DNA of 64,000 nt from Streptomyces sp. CA-210063. Its GTDB lineage: Bacteria > Actinomycetota > Actinomycetes > Streptomycetales > Streptomycetaceae. Position numbers and translations under genes: made by a program. The stretch is taken from contig NZ_CP102512.1 of NCBI RefSeq assembly GCF_024612015.1, forward strand, positions 2,294,001 to 2,358,000, read 5' to 3'. This document shows, one piece after another, positions 1 through 9,129 of the stretch. The notes under the pieces are model-generated. The model had not been told where the DNA came from. It ran no database searches and worked only from the letters and a program-made list of their open reading frames with translations. Every line of letters starts with the position of its first letter. Positions within the stretch are counted from its first letter, which is position 1.

Positions 1-440
1 GGGCCGAAGCGCTGCCCGGGATCACGGTGACGGGCAAGTCGGCCGAGGTGCGTGTCTTCCCGCCCGTCCCGCTCGACGGCTGGCCCAAGGACCTGGCCCG
101 TCTCCAGGTCTCCGGCACGGACCTCGACGACCCGGAGCCCCCGGCCGATCCCGATCCCGCCGCCCCGGTCCTGTGGCTGAACCCCGAGATCGACATGTCG
201 GCCGGCAAGGCCATGGCCCAGGCGGGTCACGGCGCCCAACTCGCCTGGTGGGACCTCTCCGACGCGGCCCGTACCGCCTGGCGCGACGCGGGCTTCCCGC
301 TCGCCGTCCGCACCGCCGCCCCCGCCCACTGGGGTGCCCTCACCACCGCAGGCCTCCCCCTCGTCCGCGACGCGGGCTTCACGGAGGTCGCCCCCGGCTC
401 CTGCACGGTGGTGGCGGACCACCAGGCCCTGCGCGGCTGA
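1..440 (+). CDS. Peptidyl-tRNA hydrolase (PTH2-type), 3' part
   Basis: Partial gene. The frame is open from the first bases of the window (reading EALPGITVTGKSAEV) and stops at 438-440, so the start lies outside. The core resembles the PTH2 fold: NPEIDMSAGKAMAQAGHGA is the typical 'KMSKGKIAAQCAHA-like' segment, and GSCTVVADHQ is near the C-terminus. Such enzymes release peptide from stalled peptidyl-tRNA in the cytoplasm, although actinobacterial members often have an extra N-terminal region and a less certain role. The next gene is 204 bp away on the same strand. Family assignment is by motif only. Confidence 0.6.
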   Translation, partial: AEALPGITVTGKSAEVRVFPPVPLDGWPKDLARLQVSGTDLDDPEPPADPDPAAPVLWLNPEIDMSAGKAMAQAGHGAQLAWWDLSDAARTAWRDAGFPLAVRTAAPAHWGALTTAGLPLVRDAGFTEVAPGSCTVVADHQALRG

Positions 441-609
441 GGGCGTCCGCTCCCCGGGCGGGCGGGGCGAAGACCGCCGGGGCAACCGGGGCCGCCCCGG
501 GCCCCGTTGAATCGTGTCCGCCCGAGCTGGACGTACTCAGCCCGTTCAAAGCTCGTTGAACAACTCCGTCGCCCCGTACGTATCTTCCTGCACTGGCCAA
601 GTAACTGCC

Positions 610-624
610 CCAACGACCAGTTGG
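610..624 (+). promoter_or_regulatory. Conserved inverted box in the leader of the first DUF4142 gene
   Basis: CCAAC-gacca-GTTGG, a 5-bp inverted repeat with a 5-nt spacer, lies about 20 nt before the TTG start at 645. The same box with one spacer change recurs at 1343-1357 before the second paralogue, again followed by a CCGGGAGG ribosome-binding region and a TTG start. It is either an operator or a small leader hairpin kept after tandem duplication. Confidence 0.4.
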
Positions 625-644
625 CATCACCCGGGAGGATCACT

Positions 645-1253
645 TTGCGGCGTCTCAACGGCTCGCTCATCGCCAGCCTTGCTCTCGTCGTCACCGTCGG
701 CGCGGTGGCGTTCCCCGTATGGTCGTACGCCGACCGCTCGGGCACCGCTCAGGCCAACATGGCCTCCAGCATGGTGAACACCCAGTGGGGACCGCTGACG
801 GCCGCCGACCGGGACCTGATCGTCCGCGTGCGGCTCGCGGGACTGTGGGAGCTGCCGGCCGCCGAGCAGGCGATGCAGCGGTCCGACAGCCCGGCCGTGA
901 GGGAGGCGGCCGACCACCTGATCGTGGGCCACAAGGACCTCGACGAGCGGGTGCGGACCGTGGCGTCCCAGCTGGGCGTCGAGCTGCCGAACGTGCCGAA
1001 CGCGCAGCAGCAGGGCTGGCTCCAGCAGATGAGCAACGCCACGGACGACCAGTACGACCGGGTGTGGGCCAATCTGCTGCGCTCCGCGCACGGCAAGATC
1101 TTCCCGACCGTCGGGGCGATCCGGAACGGCACCCAGAACACCCTGGTGCGCCAGCTGGCCTCGGACACCAACCAGACCGTGCTCGACCACATCACGATGC
1201 TGGAGAAGACCGGCGAGGTCGACTTCGACGCGATCGCCAACGGCACGATCTGA
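645..1253 (+). CDS. Secreted/anchored DUF4142 protein, copy 1
   Basis: 202 residues. The TTG start at 645 was chosen because GGGAGG (633-638) is correctly placed and the resulting N-terminus is a clean signal or anchor segment (about residues 5-25). The rest is a DUF4142 ferritin-like four-helix domain (PF13628-type): LTAADRDLIVRVRLAGLWEL, then two conserved histidine-bearing helices with ADHLIVGHKDLD and VLDHITML. The family is extracytoplasmic with no settled function. It is one of three paralogues here (also 1377 and 3964). Unlike the other two it has no Pro/Thr-rich tail. Cotranscription with copy 2 is likely (123-bp gap). Confidence 0.75.
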   Translation: MRRLNGSLIASLALVVTVGAVAFPVWSYADRSGTAQANMASSMVNTQWGPLTAADRDLIVRVRLAGLWELPAAEQAMQRSDSPAVREAADHLIVGHKDLDERVRTVASQLGVELPNVPNAQQQGWLQQMSNATDDQYDRVWANLLRSAHGKIFPTVGAIRNGTQNTLVRQLASDTNQTVLDHITMLEKTGEVDFDAIANGTI

Positions 1254-1342
1254 CGCGGCCGCGGCTCCCACCCCCGAGCGGCGGCCCGGCCCCGACACCA
1301 CACAGCGGTCACCATCCGCACACCCCAGGCAAAGTTCAGTCC

Positions 1343-1357
1343 CCAACGATCAGTTGG
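1343..1357 (+). promoter_or_regulatory. Conserved inverted box in the leader of the second DUF4142 gene
   Basis: CCAAC-gatca-GTTGG, matching the box at 610-624 with one base different in the spacer. It sits about 20 nt before the TTG start at 1377. Conservation of the whole leader, including the ribosome-binding site, suggests shared control or simple recent duplication. Confidence 0.4.
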
Positions 1358-1376
1358 TTTCCTCCGGGAGGCTCAT

Positions 1377-2183
1377 TTGCGACGCTCCAAGGGCTCTGTC
1401 CTCGTCGCCCTGGCGATCGCCGGCACGCTCACCGCGGTCGCCTACCCCATCGTCTACTCGTACCCCAACCGCAACGCCACGGCCGCGGCCGCGCTCACCG
1501 GTGACACGGTGACCACGCAGTGGGGGCCGCTCACCCCCCTCGACCGCGACCTGCTCATCCGCGTGCGGCTGGCAGGTCTGTGGGAGCTGCCGGCCGGGCA
1601 GCAGGCGCTGGAGCGCAGCGGCAGCAAGTCCGTCAGAGAGGCCGCCGACCACCTGATCGTGGGCCACACCGACCTCGACAAGCGGTCACGGGTCATCGCC
1701 GCGAAGCTGGGCGTCGAGCTGCCGAACCAGCCCACGGCGGAGCAGCAGGGCTGGCTGGACCAGATGACCGCCTCCAAGACCGAGGCGGAGTACAACAAGA
1801 CCTGGGCGAACCTGCTGCGGGCCGCCCACGGCAAGATCTTCCCGGTGATCGGCACCGTGCGGAACTCCACCCGCAACACGCTGATCCGCCAGTTGGCCTC
1901 CGACGCCAACCAGACCGTGCTGGACCACATCACGATCCTGGAGGGCACCGGCGAGGTCGACTTCGCGACCATCGCCAACAACTCGGTCAGCGGTACCGCC
2001 AGCCCGACCGGCCCGCCGCCGCCCACCCCGGGTCAGGTGCCGCCGGCCGCGCCCGCCGCCGAGCCGTCCACCAACCCCCGCGTGAGCTCGGTGCCGTCTC
2101 CGACCACACCCGGCCTGGTCCCCACCGGCCGTCCGGATCCGGAGGAGCTCAACGAGGACCAGGGCGAACCTCAGGTGCAGTAG
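1377..2183 (+). CDS. Secreted/anchored DUF4142 protein, copy 2, Pro-rich tail
   Basis: 268 residues from a TTG start preceded by CCGGGAGG. It has an N-terminal hydrophobic signal/anchor (about residues 8-27), then the same DUF4142 helical domain as copy 1 (LTPLDRDLLIRVRLAGLWEL; ADHLIVGHTDLDK; VLDHITILEGTGEVDF). The last ~65 residues are low-complexity Pro/Thr/Ala/Ser sequence typical of a cell-wall spacer. It is strongly similar to copy 1, so a tandem duplication. Function is unknown. Extracytoplasmic location is inferred from the signal segment and the tail. Confidence 0.75.
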   Translation: MRRSKGSVLVALAIAGTLTAVAYPIVYSYPNRNATAAAALTGDTVTTQWGPLTPLDRDLLIRVRLAGLWELPAGQQALERSGSKSVREAADHLIVGHTDLDKRSRVIAAKLGVELPNQPTAEQQGWLDQMTASKTEAEYNKTWANLLRAAHGKIFPVIGTVRNSTRNTLIRQLASDANQTVLDHITILEGTGEVDFATIANNSVSGTASPTGPPPPTPGQVPPAAPAAEPSTNPRVSSVPSPTTPGLVPTGRPDPEELNEDQGEPQVQ

Positions 2184-2390
2184 CCACCGTCGCGGGCTCG
2201 GCCGGAAGCCCGGGAGGAAGCCGGGGAGGAAGCCGGGGAGAAAGCTCAAATGTTGCTCTGAAGGTCCCCTCCTCGGGGTTCGGCCCCGGCTGACGGGGCC
2301 ATGACTCCGTCACGCCGGAACACAGGTCCGCCGTAAGGAGACGCGCAGGGTCCTGGTGAAGCCGTGGCCGACGTGACCGAGGAGGGGACG

Positions 2391-3713
2391 ATGGAGCAGA
2401 TCGCACAGTTGGGGACGGGTATCGGCTGGCGGCCGGAGATCGCCGACGCCGTCGAGCGCATGGCCGGGTCGTCGGGCGGTGTCGACTGGGTCGAGGTCGT
2501 CGCCGAGAACGTCTGTCCCGGCCACATCCCCGAGTCGCTGGTGCGCCTGCGCGAGCGGGGCGTCACGGTCGTACCGCACGGCGTCTCCCTGGGGCTCGGC
2601 GGCGCCGACCGCCCCGACGAGCAGCGCCTGCGCTCCCTCGCCGAGCGCGCTCAGGCACTGAGCGCCCCCCTCGTCACGGAGCACATCGCCTTCGTACGGG
2701 CGGGGGGTGCCCTCACCGCGTCGCCGGGGCTGGAGGCCGGGCATCTGCTGCCGGTGCCGCGGACCCGGGACGCCCTGGACGTGCTGTGCGAGAACGTCCG
2801 CATCGCCCAGGACGCGCTGCCCGTGCCGCTCGCCCTGGAGAACATCGCGGCCCTGATCAACTGGCCGGGCGAGGAGATGACGGAGGGGCAGTTCCTCTAC
2901 GACCTCGTCGACCGCACCGGGGTCCGGCTGCTCATCGACGTGGCGAACCTCCACACCAACCACGTCAACCGGGGCGAGGACCCCGCGAAGGCGCTCGACG
3001 AGCTGCCGGTCGAGGCCATCGCGTACGTCCATGTCGCGGGCGGCTTCGAGCGCGACGGCGTCTGGCACGACAGCCACGCCCACCCCGTCCCCCGGCAGGT
3101 CCTCGACGTCCTCGCCGACCTCGCCTCCCGCGTCACCCCGCCGGGCGTCCTCCTGGAACGCGACGAGAACTTCCCCGAGCCGGCGGAGCTGGAGCGGGAG
3201 CTGGGGGCGATCCGGGGGGTGCTGGAGAAGGCCGAGGTGCGCAGCCCTGCCGAGGCGCGGAACGCTGAGGAGCGGGCGCCCGTCGCGGAGGCCGCGTCCG
3301 CCGCCCGGCAGCGGCTCGGGCTCGCGCAGGCCGCGCTGCTGTCCGCGCTGGTCGCGGGGACGCCGGTGCCCGAGGGGTTCGACCGGGTACGGCTGGGGGT
3401 CCAGGCGCGGGCCCTCGCCGCCAAGCGGGCGGACGTCGTGGCGAAGGTGGCGCCGGAACTCCCGGAGATCCTCGGCACCTCGTACCGGCCGGCCTTCGTG
3501 GCGTACGCGCAGGGCCACCCGATGACCGACGGCTACCGGCGGGACGCCCTCTCCTTCGCCGAGCATGTGCTGCTGACGGGCCGCCCCGACGACGCGGACG
3601 TCCTGCGCGAGGTGCGCCGATGGTGGCTGGAGCGCTCGGGCCCGGCCCCGCTCTCCCAGCGACCGACGGCCCGGCTGGCCCGCGCGACCCGCAGGGTGCT
3701 GCTACGTCGTTGA
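2391..3713 (+). CDS. DUF692 (MbnB/TglH-superfamily) protein with C-terminal extension
   Basis: 440 residues. ATG at 2391 is preceded by GAGGAGGGGACG. Residues ~1-285 form a DUF692 TIM-barrel: [16 protein letters not shown] near the start, then [39 protein letters not shown] and [11 protein letters not shown] with His/Glu/Asp ligands of the kind that bind two or three irons in MbnB and TglH. The remaining ~150 residues are helical and may be a fused partner-like domain. Characterised relatives oxidise cysteine in ribosomal peptides with a separate partner protein; no precursor peptide is evident here. A clear hairpin terminator follows. The substrate is not predictable. Confidence 0.7.
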   Translation: MEQIAQLGTGIGWRPEIADAVERMAGSSGGVDWVEVVAENVCPGHIPESLVRLRERGVTVVPHGVSLGLGGADRPDEQRLRSLAERAQALSAPLVTEHIAFVRAGGALTASPGLEAGHLLPVPRTRDALDVLCENVRIAQDALPVPLALENIAALINWPGEEMTEGQFLYDLVDRTGVRLLIDVANLHTNHVNRGEDPAKALDELPVEAIAYVHVAGGFERDGVWHDSHAHPVPRQVLDVLADLASRVTPPGVLLERDENFPEPAELERELGAIRGVLEKAEVRSPAEARNAEERAPVAEAASAARQRLGLAQAALLSALVAGTPVPEGFDRVRLGVQARALAAKRADVVAKVAPELPEILGTSYRPAFVAYAQGHPMTDGYRRDALSFAEHVLLTGRPDDADVLREVRRWWLERSGPAPLSQRPTARLARATRRVLLRR

Positions 3714-3748
3714 GCCGGGGCGTTCCCGCCGAGATGTGCTCCGATTAA

Positions 3749-3775
3749 CAAACCCGTGTCTCCCACACGGGTTTG
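3749..3775 (+). terminator. Hairpin terminator after the DUF692 gene
   Basis: CAAACCCGTGT and ACACGGGTTTG form a perfect 11-bp stem around a 5-nt loop, followed by a short T-containing stretch. It lies 35 bp after the DUF692 stop and before the third DUF4142 gene. Confidence 0.75.
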
Positions 3776-3963
3776 CCGTCGTTTTCGCCCCGGTTCCCCC
3801 CATCATGTCCACGGCTCCGCGTACCCCATCCGGCGCGTTTTGCCCCCTCCTCAACCGTTCCTTCTCGTACGGCACTTGGCGTAGACCGGGCAGTAACATG
3901 CCAGTCGAAGGCCCATCAGCACCCGTTGCGCACTAGCGTGCGGTGCCGCGAGCAGGAGGCACC

Positions 3964-4755
3964 ATGCGAACCACCAACGGCAGAGGAGGACTGTTCAGTG
4001 GCACAGGACTCATCGTCGCCGGACTGACGGCGACACTCATCGCGCTGATCTTCCCGATCTGGTCCTACGCGGACCGCTCCGGGACAGGCGTCAGCGTGCT
4101 CAACGCGTCCACCGTGACGACGCAGTACGGTCCGCTGTCCGGCCTGGACCGGGAGTTCATCACCAAGGTCAGGCTGGCGGGGCTGTGGGAGCTGCCCGCC
4201 GGGCAGCAGGCCCAGACGAAGGGCACCACCGAGGCCGTACGGACCGCCGGGGACCATCTCATCGAGGGGCACACCTTCCTCGACGCCCGCGTCCGCAACG
4301 TCGCCGCGCGCCTCAGCCTGCCTCTGCCCAACCAGCCGACCGACCAGCAGCGGGCCTGGCTGGACAGGCTGACGGCGGCACAGGGCGAGGAGTACGACCG
4401 CGAGTTCGCCAACATCCTGCGCCTGGCGCACGGCAAGGTGTTCTCCGTCGTCGCCCAGGTCCGCGCCACCACCCGCAACTCGCTGGTCCGCGATCTCGCC
4501 GACGACGCCAACACCACCGTCCTCGACCACATCAAGGTCCTGGAGGCCACCGGCCTCGTCGACTACGACGCCATCGCCCGCGACGCGGCCTCCGCCAGCG
4601 CCCCGCCCATCACCAACTCCCCCGCCCCGCCCGGCCCCTTGATCGACCCCGGCTCCCCGATCCCGGTGACCCCGTCGCCCACCCCGCCGCCGCCGGCGAC
4701 GTCCTCACCGCGCTACACCCTGCCGCCGGCCGCCAACGGGCCGGCGGACGGCTAG
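3964..4755 (+). CDS. Secreted/anchored DUF4142 protein, copy 3, Pro-rich tail
   Basis: 263 residues. ATG at 3964 has an AGGAGG site just upstream. An N-terminal hydrophobic segment (about residues 12-33) is followed by the DUF4142 domain (LSGLDREFITKVRLAGLWEL; GDHLIEGHTFLDAR; VLDHIKVLEATGLVDYD) and a ~60-residue Pro/Ser/Thr-rich tail. It is more diverged than copies 1 and 2 and lacks their leader box. Its TAG stop lies inside a copy of a dispersed repeat starting at 4752, so the original C-terminus may have been altered by repeat insertion. Function is unknown. Confidence 0.75.
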   Translation: MRTTNGRGGLFSGTGLIVAGLTATLIALIFPIWSYADRSGTGVSVLNASTVTTQYGPLSGLDREFITKVRLAGLWELPAGQQAQTKGTTEAVRTAGDHLIEGHTFLDARVRNVAARLSLPLPNQPTDQQRAWLDRLTAAQGEEYDREFANILRLAHGKVFSVVAQVRATTRNSLVRDLADDANTTVLDHIKVLEATGLVDYDAIARDAASASAPPITNSPAPPGPLIDPGSPIPVTPSPTPPPPATSSPRYTLPPAANGPADG

Positions 4756-4791
4756 GGCCCTTCTGATGGATCTCCGCGGCGTCGCGACGCC
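4752..4791. repeat. Short copy of a dispersed palindromic element
   Basis: CTAGGGCCCTTCTGATGGAT at 4752 and the bases after it to 4776 equal the left arm of the 28-bp inverted repeat at 57163-57269. They are followed directly by CGGCGTCGCGACGCC, which matches the sequence next to that element's right arm. This copy therefore looks like a deletion derivative lacking the middle. It also supplies the stop codon of the preceding gene. Confidence 0.65.
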
Positions 4792-4835
4792 CGAAAACGG
4801 GAGAGCGCCCCAGGGGTTGTTGTCGTTGGTTCGCC

Positions 4836-4904
4836 GCGGGTCGTCCGTGGCTGATCGCGCCCACGCGGCGGAGCCGCACATGGACACAGCCCCGCGCCCC
4901 TCAA
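4836..4904. repeat. Dispersed streptomycete intergenic repeat
   Basis: This stretch (GTCCGTGGCTGATCGCGCCC ... GCCCCGCGCCCC) is nearly the same as 6598-6657, and a shorter part appears inverted near 11626-11660. Repeats of this kind sit between genes in many Streptomyces genomes. The rest of the 242-bp gap to the next gene holds nothing else that I recognise except the ribosome-binding site at 4985-4990. Confidence 0.65.
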
Positions 4905-4997
4905 AACAACGGCGACACTCTCGAACGGGTGCTTTACATTCGCCCTCTTTCACACCAAACATCCCTTTGTCGCTGTCGTGCTTCGGAGGGACTCTCG

Positions 4998-6644
4998 ATG
5001 CGTGCTGCCGTTCTGTGCGGGATCGTCGGGGCGGTGTTGCTGAGTGCCCTCGGCACCGCGCCGGCCACAGGGGACATGAGCGGGGCGGCAGGGGAGGTCG
5101 CTGTCGTGGCGCAGCGGGCCGCCGAGGAGGGGATTCGGTTCGGGAAGTGTCCGGTGGTGGAGGGGCTGCCGGACGGGATCCAGTGCGGGACGGTCGAGGT
5201 GCCGCTCGACTACGCGCAGCCCGAGGGCAGGCAGATCTCGCTGACCGTCAGCCGGGTCGAGGCCGGTGGGAAGGACGCCAAAGGGAGGAAGGTCGAGCGG
5301 CAAGGGGCGCTCGTGTTCAACCCGGGCGGGCCCGGGGCCTCCGGGATGTTCTTTCCGCTCATCGGCTACGTCCCGCAGTGGAAGCGGATCGCGGCCGCGT
5401 ACGACCTCGTGGGGTACGCCCCGCGCGGAGTCGGGCGGTCGGCGCCGCTGTCGTGTCAGGATCCGAAGCGGCTGCACCGGGGGCCCTCACCGGCGCCGAC
5501 GTACCCGACGGAGTCGTACAAGAAGGAGCGGATCGCACGGGCGAAGGCCTACGCCCGGGAGTGTGCGCGGCGGGGCGGGAGCGCGCTGCGGCACTACCAC
5601 TCCCTCAACAACGCCCGCGACCTGGACGTGCTGCGCGCCGCGCTCGGCGAGCACCGGCTGACGTTCATGGGGGCGTCGTACGGGACGTACCTCGGGGCGC
5701 TGTACGCGACGCTGTTCCCCTCGCATGTGCGCCGGATGGTCTTCGACTCGGCGGTGAACCCGGATCCCGATCAGATCTGGTACCAGAACAATCTCGGTCA
5801 GTCGGCGGCACTCGAAGGGCGCTGGGCGGACTTCCGGACCTGGGTCGCCAAGCACGACAAGGTGTACGGGCTGGGTGACACCCCGGAGAGGGTGCTGCGG
5901 AGCTACGAGCGGGCGGCGGCGCGGCTGGCCTCCCGGCCCGCCGGGGGCAAGGTGGGGCCGGGGCAGCTGCAGGGCGCGTTCCTGCAGGCCGCCTACTACG
6001 ACGACTACTGGCCGCAACGTGCGCTGGCTCTCTCCGCGTATCTGAAGGGCGACCCGAAGCCACTCGTCGAGATCGCCGGTCCGTACCCGGAGGCGGCCGT
6101 CGAGCAGGAGAACGCCGGCGCCGTCTACACGGCCGTCGAGTGCAACGACGCGCCCTGGCCGACGGAGTGGCGGGTCTGGGACCGCGACAACACGCGGCTC
6201 GCGCGTACCGCGCCCTTCGAGACGTGGGACAACGTCTGGACGAACCTGCCGTGCGCGTACTGGGGCGGGCCGCGTCAGCGGCCGCTGGATGTGCGCACGG
6301 GGCCGGGCGAGCTACCGCCGACGCTGATTCTGGCGGCCGAGCGGGATGCGGCTGCGCCGTATGACGGGGCGCTCGAGCTGCATCGGCGGCTTTGGGGGGC
6401 GGTGCTGGTGACTGAGCGGGATGCCGGGAGCCATGGGATCGGTGGGGGGCCGAACACATGCGTCAACGGGTACCTGGAGGCATACCTGTTGGAGGGGCGG
6501 GTGCCTGAGCGGAGGGCGGCTTGTGCGGCGCACCCTGAGCCGAGGCCAAGCTCTGCGCGGTCAGGAGCTGCGCCGTCAGGCAGTGGGGCGGCTGCGGGCC
6601 GTCCGTGGCTGGTCGCGCCCACGCGGCAGAGCCGCAAAATGTAA
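4998..6644 (+). CDS. Secreted alpha/beta-hydrolase, tripeptidyl aminopeptidase (SlpD/SlpE) type
   Basis: 548 residues; the ATG follows GGAGGG. A signal peptide covers about residues 1-25, ending near APATG. The mature protein is a peptidase S33-type alpha/beta-hydrolase: LVFNPGGPGASG (oxyanion region), nucleophile elbow GASYGTYLG, a late Asp in LAAERDAAAPY and catalytic His in GSHGIGG, then the C-terminal TAP-like domain. Relatives clip tripeptides from secreted protein N-termini. The last ~16 residues (GRPWLVAPTRQSRKM) are encoded by a dispersed intergenic repeat, so the natural C-terminus was probably lost and the frame extended into the repeat. It is unlikely to affect the active site. Confidence 0.8.
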   Translation: MRAAVLCGIVGAVLLSALGTAPATGDMSGAAGEVAVVAQRAAEEGIRFGKCPVVEGLPDGIQCGTVEVPLDYAQPEGRQISLTVSRVEAGGKDAKGRKVERQGALVFNPGGPGASGMFFPLIGYVPQWKRIAAAYDLVGYAPRGVGRSAPLSCQDPKRLHRGPSPAPTYPTESYKKERIARAKAYARECARRGGSALRHYHSLNNARDLDVLRAALGEHRLTFMGASYGTYLGALYATLFPSHVRRMVFDSAVNPDPDQIWYQNNLGQSAALEGRWADFRTWVAKHDKVYGLGDTPERVLRSYERAAARLASRPAGGKVGPGQLQGAFLQAAYYDDYWPQRALALSAYLKGDPKPLVEIAGPYPEAAVEQENAGAVYTAVECNDAPWPTEWRVWDRDNTRLARTAPFETWDNVWTNLPCAYWGGPRQRPLDVRTGPGELPPTLILAAERDAAAPYDGALELHRRLWGAVLVTERDAGSHGIGGGPNTCVNGYLEAYLLEGRVPERRAACAAHPEPRPSSARSGAAPSGSGAAAGRPWLVAPTRQSRKM

Positions 6645-6672
6645 CTGCCCCGCGCCCCTTTCGGGGCGCGGG
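6596..6672. repeat. Dispersed intergenic repeat ending in a terminator hairpin
   Basis: The sequence matches 4836-4904 over most of its length. It overlaps the 3' end of the hydrolase gene and ends with CCCGCGCCCC (6648-6657) and GGGGCGCGGG (6663-6672), a 10-bp perfect stem with a 5-nt loop. The hairpin separates the convergent hydrolase (+) and hemQ (-) genes and could end transcription from either side. Confidence 0.65.
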
Positions 6673-6681
6673 TGATCCCAC

Positions 6682-7413
6682 CTACGCCAGGCCCGCCACC
6701 AGCTCGGCCACCGACTTCCTGCGGCCCGTGTAGAACGGGACCTCCTCGCGGACGTGCATGCGGGCCTCGGAGGCGCGGAGGTGGCGCATGAGGTCGACGA
6801 TGCGGTAGAGCTCGTCGGCCTCGAAAGCGAGGATCCACTCGTAGTCGCCCAGGGAGAAGGACGCGACCGTGTTGGCGCGGACGTCCGGGTAGCCGCGGGC
6901 CATCTTGCCGTGGTCGGCGAGCATGCGGCGGCGGTCCTCGTCGGGCAGCAGGTACCAGTCGTAGGAGCGCACGAAGGGGTAGACGCTGACGTAGTCGCGC
7001 GGCGTCTCGTCGGCGAGGAACGCCGGGATGTGCGAGCGGTTGAACTCGGCGGGGCGGTGCAGCGCCATGTTCGACCACACCGGCGTGAGCGCGCGGCCCA
7101 GCCTGGTGCGGCGGAAGAGGTTGTACGCCTCCTGAAGCTGGTCACTGGTCTCGGCGTGCCACCAGATCATGAGGTCGGCGTCGGCGCGCAGGCCCGACAC
7201 GTCGTACGTACCGCGGATGGTCACGTCCTTCGCGGCGAGCTGGTCGAACAGCTCCTGGACCTCGTCGGCGTAACCGGCGCGGTCCTCCGGCAGGACGTCC
7301 TTCAGCTTGAAGACGGACCACAGCGTGTAGCGGATGACCTCGTTGAGGTCCTTGGCCAGCTTGCCCTTGTTCGGGATGCGGCCGGACTCGGTGGTGGGGG
7401 CGTCGTCGCTCAT
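6682..7413 (-). CDS. hemQ: Coproheme decarboxylase (chlorite-dismutase family)
   Basis: 243 residues, ATG at 7413. The sequence has the chlorite-dismutase/HemQ fold: [31 protein letters not shown] core with LMIWWHAE, then [17 protein letters not shown] and [12 protein letters not shown], all hallmarks of actinobacterial HemQ. It converts coproheme to haem b in the coproporphyrin-dependent pathway, using the protein-bound substrate and H2O2. Only 5 bp separate it from the hemG/hemY start-to-stop junction (the oxidase gene lies upstream), so both form an operon. The role fits the coproporphyrin route used by Gram-positive bacteria. Confidence 0.92.
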   Translation of the reverse strand: MSDDAPTTESGRIPNKGKLAKDLNEVIRYTLWSVFKLKDVLPEDRAGYADEVQELFDQLAAKDVTIRGTYDVSGLRADADLMIWWHAETSDQLQEAYNLFRRTRLGRALTPVWSNMALHRPAEFNRSHIPAFLADETPRDYVSVYPFVRSYDWYLLPDEDRRRMLADHGKMARGYPDVRANTVASFSLGDYEWILAFEADELYRIVDLMRHLRASEARMHVREEVPFYTGRRKSVAELVAGLA

Positions 7414-7418
7414 GGTTC

Positions 7419-8930
7419 CTATTCTCCCGCTCCGCCGTGCGGGCTCCGCACCGGGTTGGCCGTGAGGTCCTGCACAGCGCGCAGGTCACCGTGGATCCGG
7501 TCGACGGCGGCCGCCGCGCTCGCGATGCAGGCCGGGATGCCGACGCCGTCGTACGCCGCGCCGCAGACCGCGAGGCCGGGCAGCTTGCCGATGTGCTCGC
7601 GGACACGGGCCACGCGCGCGTGGTGGCCGACCGGGTACTGGGGCAGGCCGTCGTCCCAGCGGGTGACGCGGGTTTCGAGGGGCGTGGCGGACAGGCCGGT
7701 GGCCTCGCGCAGGTCGTTTCTCGACACGTCCACGAGGTGGGCGTCGTCGTGGTCCAGGATCGCCGTCTCGCCGTACCGGCCGACGGAGGTGCGCAGGATC
7801 AACAGGGCGGGGTTCTGCTCGGCGATCCAGCCCCACTTCTGGGAGGCGAAGGTGGACGCCTTGATGGTGCGCCCGTCGACCGGCGGCACCAGGAAGCCGC
7901 TGCCCTCGGGGAGGGTGAGGTCGGCGCGGCGGTAGGCGAGGGTGACCAGGGCCATGGAGGCGTACTCGACGGCGGCCAGTTCGGTGGCGGCCGCGGGGGC
8001 CTCGGCGCGCAGCAGGTCGGCGGCGACGGGGGCGGGGACGGCCACGACGACGGCGTCCGCGTGCAGGACACGGGCGTCAGCGGCCCCGGTGCCCCCGCCA
8101 CTGCCTGTCGTCCGGGTACCCCCGGTGACGACACGCCAGCCACCGGAGCCCTCCCGGCGCAGCTCCGTGACAGGGGCCCGGGTCAGGATCTCGGCGCCGC
8201 GCGCCCGCACCGACGCGGCGACCGCGAGCGGCAGTCCGCCCACCCCGCCCTCGATGCCCATGAACACCGGCCCGGTCTGCTGGGCGGCGGCCGCGCGCTC
8301 CTGGATCTCCCGGACGGCCTCGGTGAGGGAGGTGTGCGTCCGGGCGGCCTGGAAGAGCTGCGGGACGGCCGAGCGCATCGAGATGCGGTACGCGTCGCCC
8401 GCGTAGACACCGCCGAGCAGGGGCTCCACCAGGCGGTCGACGACCTCGCGGCCGAGGCGGGCCGCCACGTACTCCCCCACCGCCACGTCGTCGCCGACCT
8501 CCGTGCGCGGCAGGTCGGCGTCGCGCTCGATCCGGGCCAGGCCCTCGTCGGAGAGGACACCGGAGAGGGCGGACGCGGTGCCGGGGACGCCCATCACGTG
8601 CCCCTTGGGCATGGGCCGCAGGGCACCTCGCGTCCAGAGGGAGGCCGTGGCGGTGGCGGGCGGCTGGAGCCGGTCGGCGAGGCCGACCTCTCTGGCGAGG
8701 GCGACCGCCTCCGGGCGGCGTGCCAGCATCGACTCGGCGCCGAAGTCGACCCGCGCGCCCGCGATCTCACCGGGCAGCAGCTTGCCGCCGACCCGGTCCG
8801 AGGCCTCCAGGACGGTCACTCTCGCACCCCGGTCCAGCAGTCCGTGCGCGGCGGCGAGCCCCGCGATCCCGGCCCCGATGACGACGACATGCCCGGCGTC
8901 GCGCCCGACGTCCGTACGTGATCCGCTCAT
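7419..8930 (-). CDS. hemG: Protoporphyrinogen/coproporphyrinogen oxidase
   Basis: 503 residues, ATG at 8930. The N-terminal dinucleotide-binding motif [17 protein letters not shown] (residues ~15-31) is followed by [12 protein letters not shown]. The C-terminal FAD contact [18 protein letters not shown] is typical of the HemY/HemG-type oxygen-dependent oxidase. It oxidises coproporphyrinogen III (or protoporphyrinogen) by six electrons on the cytoplasmic membrane face. It is the first gene of the two-gene haem operon with hemQ. The symbol is hemG or hemY depending on convention. Confidence 0.9.
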   Translation of the reverse strand: MSGSRTDVGRDAGHVVVIGAGIAGLAAAHGLLDRGARVTVLEASDRVGGKLLPGEIAGARVDFGAESMLARRPEAVALAREVGLADRLQPPATATASLWTRGALRPMPKGHVMGVPGTASALSGVLSDEGLARIERDADLPRTEVGDDVAVGEYVAARLGREVVDRLVEPLLGGVYAGDAYRISMRSAVPQLFQAARTHTSLTEAVREIQERAAAAQQTGPVFMGIEGGVGGLPLAVAASVRARGAEILTRAPVTELRREGSGGWRVVTGGTRTTGSGGGTGAADARVLHADAVVVAVPAPVAADLLRAEAPAAATELAAVEYASMALVTLAYRRADLTLPEGSGFLVPPVDGRTIKASTFASQKWGWIAEQNPALLILRTSVGRYGETAILDHDDAHLVDVSRNDLREATGLSATPLETRVTRWDDGLPQYPVGHHARVARVREHIGKLPGLAVCGAAYDGVGIPACIASAAAAVDRIHGDLRAVQDLTANPVRSPHGGAGE

Positions 8931-9129
8931 GGCTCCACCCTCTCAGATGTCACTGACAGTCATGGCGTCGGTCCCTCCACCGTGACGTCCGCCCCTGTGG
9001 CCTCGCCGAGTCCCGACCGTGACCGCTTCGGGACCGGATCCCGCCAACGTTCGGGCCCCCTCCCCCGTCGAAGGAGCGTCAGCAAGGCGGGCAAGCACGC
9101 CTGTCACGACCCTCGGGGGGTACGCCGCA

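Noticed and set aside
2310..3566. Long antisense open frame over the DUF692 gene
   Set aside because: Typical GC-rich shadow frame with low-complexity Arg/Gly/Val composition; the plus-strand protein has family motifs and a ribosome-binding site.
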